Below are positions 45,914-56,719 of a stretch of DNA of 64,000 bases, one piece after another (the stretch's first letter is position 1; every line of letters begins with the position of its first letter). The position numbers and the translations under genes were made by a program. The DNA lies in NCBI RefSeq assembly GCF_000315625.1, contig NW_005434555.1:110225-174224 (forward strand). Reading direction: 5' to 3'. Origin of the DNA: Guillardia theta CCMP2712. Taxonomy: Eukaryota; Cryptophyceae; Pyrenomonadales; Geminigeraceae. A model generated the notes under the pieces. It saw only the letters and a program-made list of their open reading frames with translations. It had not been told where the DNA came from and searched no databases.

Positions 45914-46748
45914 TCAATGCCCGACCGCTGCAGATCCCTGGCGCTTCTGCCAAGACAAACTCACTGACCGGGATCAACAAGTCACCCGACGCTCACGTGA
46001 TACTCGGCCACGTCCTTGGCATGCCGGATGGCTTCCTTGGTAGCGCGAGCCCTACCGATCCTCTGATGGTCTGCAAGGGGAGTGAGGGCGTGAAGGCGCG
46101 AGGCAGAATCGATGACGTCACCTTCGTCGACCTGCTGTGCGTCGTCTGCCTCTTCCTCCGGCGTACTGGCTGATCCACGCGACTTCTTCTGCTTGTTTGG
46201 AAGCCTGAGCACAAAGTCTTCAGCGTAGGAGGAAGGGGAGGAAGAGGAAGAGGAGGAGGAGGAGGACGAAGGGGGGGAAGGAGGGAGAGGAGCAACAGTT
46301 CCTCACAGGAAGGAAGCGAAAGGATCGCTCATCTTCTTAGGTCCAGACTTTCCCATCTCCTTCTTCCAGAAGCTAGAGACAGCATTTCCAACCACGTAAT
46401 TCGCAAATCCCACACCTTCCACAAACTTCTCAGCGCCCACCTCCCTCTTTTCCAACGCCATTTCCCACCTTCGTGCTTCGCCCCGTATACATTGCTATGC
46501 AGAGAAGGAGGAGCTGCAGGAAGGAGCTCCTGCGCCTCCTTTGCCGATCCTGCAATGGCATGAGCAGAGCGCGAGCGGTCAAGAGCGCGGTCACCCGACA
46601 CCAGCATGGCCGACAGCATGATCACACCCCCAACGGCAACGAGCGCGAAGGTTGCGAGCGCGATGGTGAAGGGAAGACCGTTCACGTAGTGACTCTGCCA
46701 CCTCCCCTTCTTCAACAGTGGCGTGTCGGATCCCTTCGACCGCGCCAT
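45914..46748 (-). CDS. Small single-span membrane protein, unknown family
   Basis: The start is at 46748. The N-terminus is 'MARSKGSDTPLLKKGRW' then a hydrophobic span 'FTIALATFALVAVGGVIML'. A further exon starts after a 'ctgcatag' acceptor near 46493 and reads 'GEARRWEMALEKREVGAEKF' and 'GVGFANYVVGNAVSSFWKKE' up to a GTGAGG donor near 46305. Next comes 'LPNKQKKSRGSASTPEEEAD' through 'RATKEAIRHAKDVAEYH', and a last short exon 'KRQGSAAVGH' ends at 45914. The donor of the first exon was not fixed. The GLPF-then-span start faintly recalls COX16-type assembly factors, but the match is too weak to use. Topology is probably N-in with a soluble acidic/basic C-terminal domain. Confidence 0.55.
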
Positions 46749-48143
46749 TTCTGCTCGGAAAGCAAACCGTCAAACAGGCAAAAACATCTGTCTGAAATGC
46801 TATGCTACGATTGATGGAGCAAAGCATGTGCAAATGAAACAAAGGGAGAAATGCGGAAGCGAATCGTTGAAACACAAGCGCATTAGAAGTGTGATCCCGA
46901 CCTTCCAATCTCTTGTGATCTCTTCGCTTCTCTTCAAACAGCTTGTCTGATCATCTCTTTTGATATGCTTTCGCTCATCTCTCCTATCTCGTCTGCCTCG
47001 TCTTCTCTGCCTCCTCCAGCTCTCTCCATCTTCACCTTCTCCCTCCTCCTCTCCCCTTCTACTCCTCTCCTTCTCCTCCTCTCCTTCTCCTCCTCTCCTC
47101 AGCCTCATTTGTTTCCTCCCCTGTCTCTTACGCCATCGTAACGTCACCCCCTGCCACACCACCCTCTTACCCTCCTTGCCCCCACCCCCATCTTTCATGG
47201 GGAACCCCTATATTATCCTGCGTTTGCTCGACAAAATAACCCACCCCTTTGTCTGATTTTATCACCCCTACCTGCCCCCAAGCCCTTAGGGAGTGCATCT
47301 GAGGCAGACCCTCCTGTCGTCTTCCCTTGTCTCCTTCACTGGGCTACGCACAAGAACCCGCGCATACATCTATGTTCCTGACTTTGTTCCTGACATTTAT
47401 GTTCCTGACATCTATGTTCCTGACATCTTTGTTCACGACATCTTTGTTCCTGACATCTTTGTTCCTGACATCTTTGTTCTATTTCGGATATCTCTCCCCT
47501 CACTCCCTCTGCGCCCTATCCCGCCTACTTCTGTTGTCATTCCTTCCCCTCTCCCCCCTTCCTTCTCTTCATTTTCAGCTTCATCCTTCCCTTCAAATAC
47601 CTTCATCAATCAATCCTTCCAACATCTTCCTTGATCTATCCGATCCTTCACCTTCACCCTCTGCTTTTAACTTCCTCCTCTTCGATTTTTTCATGCTCTG
47701 TCCTGATATGCACCTCGCGCTGTCCTCGCCTGCGTTCTTTCTTGTCCCTGCTCGAGCCATACTCTTGCTCATTTACTATGATCTAATTGTTGGGGTTTCG
47801 CCCTATGATTCGCCCAAATCTTGCAACCTATCTAGCTGAAGTCAACACACTTGCTAAGCTGATCGGAATACAGGTCAGTTTTGAGCGAACTGACAGTGTC
47901 TGTTCAGTTCGAACCTTCTCATGTCTTCAACCCATGCATCAGCCAGTCATTTTGCATTCAATTCAATTCAAAATAGCACGACGGAGTCTTCCGACTTCAG
48001 GTGCCACGACAGTCGGGCGGGTGTGAACGAGGAAGCTTCGCTTCAATACAGTTGACATGTATTAAGGCAAGAATGAGGTACTATTGCTCGCTTGTGATGG
48101 GCTCTATTCATGTCGAAGGAATGTACAGCAAAGAAACGTCTGA
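46749..48143. other. Intergenic region: CT-rich tract, CCCC tract and 15-bp repeats
   Basis: It holds a CTCCT-rich stretch at 46980-47110, a C-skewed tract with 'taccccc'-like words at 47140-47290, a 15-bp repeat (listed separately) and ordinary sequence near 47840-48140. Long open frames are compositional. It is upstream of the small membrane protein gene and downstream of the P450 gene. Confidence 0.4.
47371..47480. repeat. 15-bp repeat TTTGTTCCTGACATC
   Basis: About seven tandem copies with small changes (TTTGTTCCTGACATC, TATGTTCCTGACATT, TTTGTTCACGACATC). The period is a multiple of three so a VPDIF-type reading stays open, but the flanks do not look like protein. Confidence 0.85.
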
Positions 48144-49751
48144 TCAGAAAGGGCCCGTGATCTTGGTCAATCTCATCTTCAGCGATGAAGGGCGCAACGT
48201 GATCTGATGCACCGGCGTCACTGGCTCGCAAGATGGGTCAACCTTGAGGTCAAAGTTCTGTAGGATCAGGGCGATGGTCACCATGAGCTCCTTCTCCGCA
48301 AAGCCCCGTCCTACACACTGTCTGGGACCGGCTAGGAAGGCAAGCCACTTGAAAGGATTGTCCTCTGAAACACCCCTTGGGCTGTTGTCCAGCCATCGCT
48401 CTGGCCAGAAGTCATTGGGCCTTTCCCAAAGGTCAGGGTGTCTTCCGAGGACCCAGGGAGATAGTAGAACGCTGGTGCCAGAAGGCACAAAGTAGCCCCC
48501 TAGAACCGTGTCCTCCTTGCAGTACCTGGAAATGATTGGAGCTGCCGGATACAACCTCATGCTTTCTCTGCAGGTGGCAGAGAGCAGCGGCAGCTCTTTA
48601 TCTTGTAACTGTCTCATAGTAGGCGCCTTCCCCTGCAACTTTTCCCACACCTCGGATCGTAGCCGCTTACAGAATTCAGGGTTCTCAGAAAGCAGATAGA
48701 ATGTCCAGCAAAGAACATTGGCTGTTGTTTCATGCCCGGCCACCATGAAGGTCTGTACGTTGTTCATGATCTCCTGGTCCGTCAGTCGCTCCTTCTCACT
48801 CGCGCTCTGCCTCGTGTTCAGGAGGAGACTCAGGAGGTCCTTCGGAACTTTCTGTCCCTTCTCGATCAGGTGCAGCCTTTCGTCAATTACCTGCTTCACT
48901 GCATTTTGAATTGTCTTCACTGCGGAGTTCCGAATCATGTTGTCTGGGAGGGGTAAATATTCTACGAATGGGAAAAACTTCAAGATTACGTAGATTAGAC
49001 TGACCCCCGCCAAAGGGATGATGTTTCTGAACGCCTCCCTGATCTCGGAATAGTCCCCCTCCACGGCTTTGAAATCGAATCCGAATGCCGATAATCCTAT
49101 GACATCCAACGTGATAAAAGAGAACTCTTCTCGTGCATCTATCACTGGCTCTTGCCTTGTCGAACATAGCCTCTCCCATTTGCGCAGCAGCTTTTCTGTG
49201 GCTTGTACAAAGATAGGATGAATCTGAGATATGGCATCAAAGTGAAATGCCTCGCTGATGAGTTTTCTCTGCCGAACATGCTGATTTCCTTCCGCGACAA
49301 GCAGGCCATCTCCGATGGCGCGCCTGATCAAGAACAAGTCAAGCGGCATTTTAGGAAAACTATATGGTTTGCTGACAAGGATGTGCTTGATAGCCTTAGG
49401 GTCACTCACAATGACTCTGAACAAAAGACCAACCCCCCTGTAACAACAAATATTCCCAAAGTCCAATGTATAACGCATCAAGCTATCACAGACATTGCCT
49501 CTTCGATGGTGGTTGAACTGTCCGAACAACAACGATTCACTCTTGGGGCCAGGTATCCTGCTGAGTATCCAAGCCTTCCAGCAGCTGACCAAGACAAAAC
49601 GAGAGGCTCTTGCAAACATGAACGCTAGATACCATCGAAATCCTGTCCTTGCAAACGACGCAAGTCTCCCAACTGCTGCTTGGTCCATCCTGACAATGTT
49701 GTACAGAGGGTAGAAAGTTGGACGACAGCGCAAACCAAAGAGTGACAGCAA
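48144..49751 (-). CDS. Cytochrome P450
   Basis: A single exon of 535 codons. All P450 landmarks are in order: the I-helix 'FMVAGHETTANVL' (oxygen activation), the K-helix ExxR in 'CRESMRLYPAAP', the PERF-like 'FWPERWLDNSP', and the heme-binding loop 'FLAGPRQCVGRGFA' with the thiolate Cys. It is a microsomal-type monooxygenase in the CYP4/CYP97/CYP704-like broad group by the AGHETT and 'NPFKWLAF' context. The substrate is unknown; fatty acids, sterols or carotenoids are all possible. The N-terminus has a hydrophobic segment ('WYLAFMFARASRFVLVSCW') that would anchor it. An alternative start is at 49688 (MDQAAVGRL..), which would place that segment nearer the N-terminus. No introns, in contrast to most neighbours. 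Confidence 0.92.
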   Translation of the reverse strand: MLSLFGLRCRPTFYPLYNIVRMDQAAVGRLASFARTGFRWYLAFMFARASRFVLVSCWKAWILSRIPGPKSESLLFGQFNHHRRGNVCDSLMRYTLDFGNICCYRGVGLLFRVIVSDPKAIKHILVSKPYSFPKMPLDLFLIRRAIGDGLLVAEGNQHVRQRKLISEAFHFDAISQIHPIFVQATEKLLRKWERLCSTRQEPVIDAREEFSFITLDVIGLSAFGFDFKAVEGDYSEIREAFRNIIPLAGVSLIYVILKFFPFVEYLPLPDNMIRNSAVKTIQNAVKQVIDERLHLIEKGQKVPKDLLSLLLNTRQSASEKERLTDQEIMNNVQTFMVAGHETTANVLCWTFYLLSENPEFCKRLRSEVWEKLQGKAPTMRQLQDKELPLLSATCRESMRLYPAAPIISRYCKEDTVLGGYFVPSGTSVLLSPWVLGRHPDLWERPNDFWPERWLDNSPRGVSEDNPFKWLAFLAGPRQCVGRGFAEKELMVTIALILQNFDLKVDPSCEPVTPVHQITLRPSSLKMRLTKITGPF

Positions 49752-50672
49752 TAGGGAGTGACAAGAAGAGGAGAGAGAAGTCAGATAGAGACCAGAGGAA
49801 GAGAGATAGGATGGAAGCAGTGGATGCTACGAGCAAACAACGAGGCAAGGGCTGAGGTGGGGACAAGGCGACTGCGACATACGCAGTCCCGTGTTGGACC
49901 TCGGTGTTTGTAAAAATAACGGGGTTGTTTTAGACGGAAATAGAGGTCCGAGGGGGGGTCGGGGTGGTCCATCAAATAATAGCCTCCATGAGTTTACTAC
50001 ACAGAAGGGAACAGAACTGACTCTAAAAAAGTCACCACCCTACCCACTGGTCCTATCAGGTGGGGTGGACAGCTCTTGTACCCCACTCACCCCTTTCTCA
50101 TCACACTATTACCCCCAATTTACACACCCAACCACCCGGTCCATTTGAGACACCGGTGCGCAGGTCCAAGTTCACTGGAAAGATTTGTCAACTTCACACC
50201 ACCCCTCGGGGACCTCTCAGTTGGCTGAAATTATTAGTTACCTCGCAACTCCGTCACTGTCACGTCACTTGACGGCGAGCCTCGGAGCCGAGTGAACTTC
50301 GGAACCGTTGAAGTTTGCACACGGGCGGTACGGCCCGGCGGCGCGGCCGGGCGGGCCCTGTGCCGGACTCGGGAGCTGCGGTGGGCCTGGCCGCGCCCGG
50401 ATGAGGGTTGGTTCTCGCTCAGCTGTACTGTCTTTTCTCCGAGTCCGAGCGTAATGCACACGGCTTGAAACCAGAATTGAGGAGCACATGAGAGATACTA
50501 CAGTACTGTAGGTGACCCGGCGGCCCACAGGCTTAGCCTCAGGCTGCCAGTGCCTGCCAGTAGCCTCGCCTCACCGCGCCGGACACTGAGGTCCGGCCCT
50601 TTCAAGTTCAAGTGGCAGGGCCCCGGCCCGACCCCGGCGGCTACCGTCTCAATCAATTACTAAAGGCGCTAG
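49752..50672. promoter_or_regulatory. Divergent intergenic region with GC islands
   Basis: It lies between the P450 start (49751, minus) and a plus-strand gene (50673). A mixed G/C-skewed tract at 49930-50150 includes 'ccctaccc', then islands of GGGCCC/CGGCGG type occupy about 50315-50405 and 50515-50640. The layout matches the spaces at 29330-29880 and 24240-25045. Confidence 0.42.
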
Positions 50673-51720
50673 CATGGGCAGCTTGCCGAAGTTGCTTGAA
50701 GACGTGAAGAAGGTTGGGGCCCACGATGGTGGGGGCCACGGTGTAGTAGTAGACATGGCCGCAGATGGTTGGTAAACATATTCTTGTCCTGCTCTGCGTC
50801 TTCTTTGATCTTGTTGAACATCTTTGAAGCCTCTCGAAATTCCATCTGTCTTTGAAAGTTGGTTGTGCAAGATATAGTGCCTTATGACGTGATCATTCTT
50901 GCATAATGTACAGTGTTGTTCACATGAACTGTCGATGATCTAGCATGCCAGGTCACTGCCGCGACGGCTCGGACGCTACCGAGAACGACGACATCTCCCA
51001 CGTAGAAGAGGAGAGGTGTGCCGAGAAGAGGCAACAGTTCGCCGCTTCCCATGATGTTCTCACAGCAGCACAACATCGGGGACGGGAGATGATGATTCGG
51101 ACGATGAGCCTTCGGTAACCCAAGCTAAGAATGCTCATCATGATTGATTGCTCGACACTGACAGGTTTCTTCCCCCGATTTCTCCCCCAGGATGGAGATG
51201 GCAGCCCACAAGGTCAGTGTTCTTCCATCACATGTCCAGTCGTATGCTCACAGTGCATGATAGCAGGAGGATGGTGGAGGTCATGAGAGTATGATGCTCT
51301 AGTCGCCTGCATCTGACTGTCTGTCCTGTCCCTGCTGCAACAGAACACTGGCCGCACGACGAGAAGAATGCAGAAATGCTTCGTACGGCTGACATTGGCG
51401 TCAAGCTCGAGCCCGCGATGACGGTACAGGAGGAGCACTGAGACGCTCTGCTCTTGTGGTGAAAGGAGGTTGTTTACTGCAGGAGGCAGGCGGCCAGACT
51501 GGGCGGGAGGAGGAGCAGGAGGAGGTCGAAAACATGGTATTGAATCGAGCTGTAAGAGCAGCCGGTCCTCCGATGGATGGCGAGGAGCCAGAGAGTCGCA
51601 GTGCTGAAGGAGGTAGGGAGGCGATGCTGCTCCTGGAGTTGCTGAGGTCGGAGGCAGGCAGGGAAGAGCATGTCCTTGAAACGTCATGGGGAATCTCCGA
51701 CATGGCTGGTATGACAACGT
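50673..51720 (+). CDS. Hypothetical multi-exon protein
   Basis: The start ATG at 50673 opens 'MGSLPKLLEDVKKVGAHDGG' to a GTTGGT donor near 50767. The next exon (about 50951-51114) reads in phase 'GSDATENDDISHVEEERCAE' and 'AAQHRGREMMIRTMSLR'; then 'MEMAAHK', 'WPHDEKNAEMLRTADIGVKL' (51353-51420) and an acidic exon 'GREEEQEEVENMVLNRAV' from 51481. Later readings up to about 52000 are less protein-like and the 3' end is not fixed. No domain is recognised. The exons are short, helical and charged, like those of the next plus-strand gene, so the two could be one gene with the 30-bp minisatellite in an intron. Confidence 0.45.
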
Positions 51721-52078
51721 ATGAGGGCGGGAGTGGTTGTGAATGCTTCAGCAGAGCAGAGCGACAAGTCGAGCCAGTGCAGGTGCAGGATTGCATGACT
51801 GAGACATGTACATGGAGCAGAGGAGCGGCATGCTGCTGTCTTGAACCAGGAGAACATGTTTTGTTGCGGGAACGAGCTCATGGTGGTGAGGTGGGGCAGC
51901 AAGAGAGCGTATGCGAGCAAGACCATGGCTGTAACTTATGTAGAGTAGAATTTCTGCAAGCAAGCAAACATTCTCATCTGAATACTGTATGGTTCGTCAG
52001 TGGAAGGGTCTACTGGATCTGAGCGGCATCAAGTTGTTTCAATGGACTCGCAGTAAGTAGGGTTGAGGATTAGCCTAG

Positions 52079-52518
52079 ATGATGTAAAGTGTTCATAAAG
52101 TTCCATCTATGATGTGAAGTGTTCATAAAGATCCATCTATGATGTAAAGTGTTTAAAAAGATTCATCTATGATGTAAAGTGTTCATATCTATGATGTAAA
52201 GTGTTTAAAAAGATTCATCTATGATGTAAAGTGTTCATAAAGTTCCATCTATGATGTGAAGTGTTCATAAAGATCCATCTATGATGTGAAGTGTTCATAA
52301 AGATCCATCTATGATGTGAAGTGTTCATAAAGTTCCATCTATGATGTAAAGTGTTCATAAAGATCCATCTATGATGTAAAGTGTTTAAAAAGATTCATCT
52401 ATGATGTAAAGTGTTCATAAAGATCCATCTATGATGTGAAGTGTTCATAAAGATCCATCTATGATGTGAAGTGTTCATAAAGATCCATCTATGATGTAAA
52501 GTGTTCATAAAGTTCTTC
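52079..52518. repeat. 30-bp minisatellite, about 15 copies
   Basis: Units of 30 bp, core 'gatgtaaagtgttcataaag' followed by 'atccatctat', with variants 'gatgtgaag', 'gtttaaaaagattcat' and 'agttccat'. One unit near 52185 is shortened by about 10 bp. The variants are distributed in a higher-order pattern. AT-rich compared with flanks; no coding reading. Confidence 0.95.
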
Positions 52519-52663
52519 TGCCATCTTCTCTCCCCTCTGATCAACATCCCCGCCCGCCACCTCCACAATCTCCTCCTCCCCTCCCCTCCTGTATGCCCCC
52601 GAGTAGGATCAAATCCCGTCTACTGACTATGAGATAGTTCAGTGAACCCTGAGCAGACCAGAG

Positions 52664-54521
52664 ATGGCGGGAAGGGAGCAGGGAGCGTGGGGGGAGGAAG
52701 AGTTCTTGCAGGCGTACGCCCCGCGAGGTCGAGCAGGAGGCTCCTGCGGGGATCTGCAGAAGCTCCTGGACGAGGTCGAGGGGGTGGGGGAGAGGTGGGG
52801 GGTGACGGTGCAGTTGGAGGAGGATGCAGGTATTGTTCGGAAGTCTATGGGTGGGGATGACAGGAGGGGCAGACGAAGTAGAGCACGCAGTTGCGATTAT
52901 CAGGAAGATTTCAGATGCCTTCTCATCGTTCAAGGCGGAGAGCGAGACGACGGAGGTGCGGCAGTGAAGCTGCATGCATGCCTTCTCACGGAACCGTGGA
53001 TGGCAGAGAAGGCTGAGGGAGAGGATCGCGAGGCTCGAGGAGCAGCTCTTCCAAGTGAGACTTGCCATCCAGAGTCAGCTGCATGACGACGGCTGGGGCG
53101 CAGGCGAAGCAGAAGGAAGCAGAGCTCTCAGCGCGGTTGCACGTCATGGAGAAGTTCGCGGTCCTGCCTCATGTGGATCAGAGTGCGTCGAGCCCCCCAG
53201 CTTGCCCTGCTGCTGCCTCTGAACCTTGAGTGTCCTCATGAGCAGACGAGCTGGGAGTCGGCGCGATGATAGATGAGATGCTCAACACAGCTGAAGTGAA
53301 CTTCCGCCTCGCAAACCAGGTGAAAGCAGAGAACTAGGCTCTGCAATTCTCCCGAGGCGCGCAAGGGAGTCCTGCAGTGAGTTCGATCCCAGGTGGATCT
53401 CCTGAGGACTGCGGCTGAGGAGGCGATTCGTGCAGCAGACTACAAGGAACAGGATGGAGAAGTGCTATATCAGCTTTGGGCGGTTGTTAGCACTCACTAA
53501 CTTGTGCTGGTACAGCAGGATACGATGCACTCAATCACTGCTGTGGATGGTACTAGGGCAGAAGCGTTGGAGAACCTCTCAGCCATCGAGGAGCAGCTTT
53601 TGATGCTGCAGGCACTTGCTCGCAAGTGAGATGACCATGCTTTGTTGACATAGATATGTCCCAGTCTCAAATTGAAAATGACCAACTCGGACGGAGTTCG
53701 GACAACCTGTCGGATTCGTTCATGTCTAAGGTATGGAGCAGAGATCTCCAAAGATTGTTAGTGTGCGGCTATGACCTTCGATCTCCTCCCATCGCTCCTC
53801 ATCCTCATCGTAGGGTGAAAATTTGTACGAAGAGCTCAGGAAGACAAGGGCGCAGCTGGCGGAGATGCAGCTGGTCAAGGAGATATCGGTGAGCTGAAAG
53901 GAATCGGAGCCTGAACGCTCATGTCTGCTACACAGGAGCTCCACCACAAGGAGATCGAGTCCCTGAAGCTTGAGCTGCAGAAGCTTTATGATCTCTTGAA
54001 CAAGAAGATCGTCGATGACGGCAAGACGAATTCTCTGCAAGACCTGTGGAACATGTTAAAAGCAATCATGAGCGAAAACTCAAAACTCTCCCAAGACTTG
54101 CGCGACTTGCAAGCTTCCCTCACACTCAAGAAATACGAGACCGTCGTTGAAGGGCATCAAACCTCATCGCAAGCGCCTCTACAACCTGCATTTTCCTTGA
54201 GGAAGGACATTCCTGCAAGGAGCGACCACAGAATCGTCCTTGCTTCTCAGCGAGGAACAGAAAGGTGAAGGAGACAACAGGCACGTGAGGGTTATTGTTG
54301 CTCACGCTATTTGCAGGAAGTACCTGACAGTTGGGCAATTTCGCAGTGAGAATGAACGACCGACGGGCATGAAGTTGTTATAGATACTGTGCTGCCGTCC
54401 TTTGACAGGTTTTACGCAGCAGCACCTGGCATGGAAAGACGAAAGAGGACAGTCTACGATCATCGGGCTCATCGGAGGAACCAAACCTGCATGCAGAACT
54501 TTTGGCTCTCAAGATACATAA
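52664..54521 (+). CDS. Coiled-coil protein, multi-exon
   Basis: The start is at 52664 ('MAGREQGAWGEEEFLQAYAP'). The donors and acceptors I can fit give exons ending near 52831, 52960, 53056, then segments near 53120-53225, 53255-53320, 53395-53478, 53518-53627, 53660-53729, 53816-53890, 53939-54267, 54318-54346 and a last part to TAA at 54519-54521. Typical readings are 'RRLRERIARLEEQLFQ', 'YEELRKTRAQLAEMQLVKEI' and 'LHHKEIESLKLELQKLYDLL', clear heptad coiled coil, with a small C-terminal piece 'YLTVGQFRS' then 'FTQQHLAWKDERGQSTIIGL'. Some joints are unresolved (53628-53660). If the GTGAGA at 54347 is not used, the protein ends at 54383 instead. No family can be named; a structural role is likely. 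Confidence 0.65.
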
Positions 54522-54617
54522 TGCTGCGCTGCTGCGCCGTATGGTATGAACAACACTTTGAGACGACTCATCGTTTTTCGGCATCTATTCTGCAGTGATT
54601 ACAAATGTCCTCGTTCT

Positions 54618-55318
54618 TTAAGCATATGCCACGGCATTGGCATCACCGGCAGGAGCAGCGTAGTGATAGCTGCAAGAAAGGTCAAGATCCCGCCTATCGT
54701 TGCAAGAGAGCAACTCACTTGTTACCATTGTACCACTGCCAGGGCACCCTGAATTGAAAGAGTCAAAATGAGAGATCAGGAGGATGCTGAGGATGAGTAT
54801 TGAGACGAGGACGAGACGCTCACGGGTTGTAGCAAACTTTGTGATGGTAACCAGGCTGAGCGGGGCTGACTCCCGTTGTGCATCCAACCTGAAGGAAACC
54901 AATTCATCATCCTTCAACGAGATCGCATGTGCAAGTCATGATGATTGCTGCTTGTAGTTAGGTGAGTACATCAATACACTTACAAGCTCGCTAGTCTGAG
55001 TAGCAGAAGACGAGTTGTCAAACTCGAAGAGCTCGTTGGCCTTGCGGATGTCCTGAAACCTGTTGCAATAAGGGACAAGTCAGTCTCTAGTTAGCCTCCG
55101 CCCTCAAAGGCAGTCCCGTCTCAATCACGGGCCCTCGGTAGATTCAGGGTAGGCCCGACTGAGGAGCGAGAGAGGAGGAGGGAGAGGAGGGAGAGGAGGG
55201 AGAGGAGGGAGAGGAGGGAGAGGAGGGAGAGGAGGGAGAGGAGGGAGAGGAGGGAGAGGAGGGAGAGGAGGATATCAGGAGCCTGCAAGTCAGCAGCGCA
55301 GAGCCGCTCTGCTCACAT
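54618..55318 (-). CDS. Small 74-residue protein with intron-split start codon
   Basis: Five pieces join with exact phase: 55318-55317 (the A and T of the start codon, followed by GTGAGC), 55059-54984, 54888-54824, 54748-54719 and 54669-54618. The product begins 'MFQDIRKANELFEFDNSSSA', continues 'VGCTTGVSPAQPGYHHKVCY' and 'NPVPWQWYN', and ends '..AAPAGDANAVAYA'. Every donor is GTGAG or GTAAG and every acceptor CAG, so I trust the gene more than its size would suggest. An upstream 5' UTR exon end is visible, with a typical pyrimidine-rich intron before it at 55374-55430. The family is unknown. If the true start lies further upstream, the exon ending at 55317 would read 'LPVLYPATVETESQGK' in frame. 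Confidence 0.55.
55168..55272. repeat. 9-bp GGAGAGGAG repeat in an intron
   Basis: About eleven nearly perfect tandem copies lie in the intron that splits the start codon of the small minus-strand gene. On the transcript this is a CUCCUCUCC pyrimidine tract. Confidence 0.9.
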
Positions 55319-55458
55319 TTTGCCTTGACTTTCCGTTTCAACGGTCGCCGGATATAGAACAGGCAAGGACTGTAAAAGAGGAAAAAAGAAAGAAAAATAA
55401 AAAAGAACAAAAAAGAACTTGATAGCTTGCTAGGAGGGGCGGTGCACTACTCGATTTT

Positions 55459-56719
55459 ATGCAGTACTTTACTGAAGTGCCCTCAAGGTATGTCGGCGAC
55501 CTCTCGCGTGCTTCGACCTCATCCAGCTCTTCTCCTCCAGCTCTTATCTTCCTTGCCCTCCTCTCCCCGCCATTCTCCTCTTTGTCAGTATCTCTCCTCC
55601 TTATCTCCCTGTCCATCTGTTTCAGTGTATCGAGCAAATCCTTTGTACTCTTGCCACTTTATTTGATCTGTTCCTCAACTTGGTTTTCTTCATCTGGAGC
55701 TTACCTATTGTTCTGTACTTGCAGTCAAGATGATGGATGGTTCATGTTGAGCGTGGAGATGAAAGGAGGATTTGAGATGCCCGATGGGTGCTTTTTTGAC
55801 GAGACAACCAAAGACCAGCCTTCCATGTCCTTGTTCTTGACCAACGGGCTCGGAGCATGGAGGTTGCCTCTAACAGCGAGAGGTGGTCATTAAATTGGTT
55901 CTGTGACTTCCTCACCCAAATTTTGTTCGCCACAGAATTTCTCAGTTTGAAAGAAGACAAGGCGCCCATCAAGGAGAAGGCATGGGCTAATATTGTTTGC
56001 TGTTGTTTGACAGGGAAATGTCGAGAAGAGGATGGTAAATTCTTCATTGGGTCAAACAAGCATGAGAAGCTGGAAGAAGTCAAGATGACTGTGAATGTTC
56101 ATAAAACCAATGACGCCTCCCTGGTTGTGAGTTGGAAACAAGCCGTGGGCTTCATCACAGCCAAGTTGAGTGCTCCATTTGTCTTGAACAAACTCCCCAC
56201 TCAGGTTTTGAATGTCTTGCAAGGTTCGAATGGTGGTCTTACGATTATGTTCAGACTCCTTCTATTCATTTGATGGAAATGCTCGAATGTCAATTAGCAA
56301 AGAAGCAAGGCGAACTCAAAAGTTTGAAATCCGAAGAAGCCCAGTACAAAAGACTCATCGAAACCTTGAAAAGCGAGAAAGATTCTCTCGAGAAGAGGTC
56401 CAAACAAGACAAGAAGCAAATAGTTCGAGGGGCGGTGACAAAGCTCAACAAGCACAAGAGCGAGATCGAACAATGGCTGGAGCGCAAGTTGCCTAGGGAT
56501 GACGACTATCACACCTCGGACTCAGATTCTCCGACTGCCACCACAGCAGCAAGGCAAGACGATCAGCAACATGCCCTCCCATCCTCGATGGAGCAAGGAG
56601 CGATTGTTGTACCCGATGAGGAGCCCACATCTGCGAACGCTGACTCCACTCGAGAAGGATTACAAGCCAGGCCTCGAAAGCGCAACAAGAGAAGACAGGA
56701 GGATCAGACAAGTACCTAG
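55459..56719 (+). CDS. XRCC4-like DNA-repair candidate
   Basis: Exon 1 (55459-55487) gives only 'MQYFTEVPS', spliced over a 237-nt intron to 55725-55862: 'DDGWFMLSVEMKGGFEMPDG' and 'SLFLTNGLGAW'. The next exon starts at about 55929 ('LKEDKAPIKEKAWANIV') and includes 'VNVHKTNDASLVVSWKQ'. From 56275 comes a coiled coil ('KSLKSEEAQYKRLIETLKSE', 'VTKLNKHKSEIEQWLE') and an acidic, Ser/Thr-rich tail with a basic end ('RPRKRNKRRQEDQTST'). A beta head with an 'LTxGxxAW' strand and 'LxVSWK', then a coiled coil with 'LNxHKxxI' and a loose tail, is the layout of XRCC4, the ligase IV partner in non-homologous end joining. The likeness is in pattern, not identity; XLF, PAXX or an unrelated coiled-coil protein are alternatives. 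The exons between 56020 and 56270 are uncertain. Confidence 0.5.

Noticed and set aside
47293-47839. Plus-strand frames with VPDIF or FLTS repeats
   Set aside because: They come from the 15-bp tandem repeat and a CT-rich tract, without splice sites or flanking coding character.
55338-55637. Minus-strand frame of 99 codons with charged N-terminus
   Set aside because: It overlaps the first intron of the XRCC4-like gene and its pyrimidine tract; the better-supported minus gene begins at 55318.
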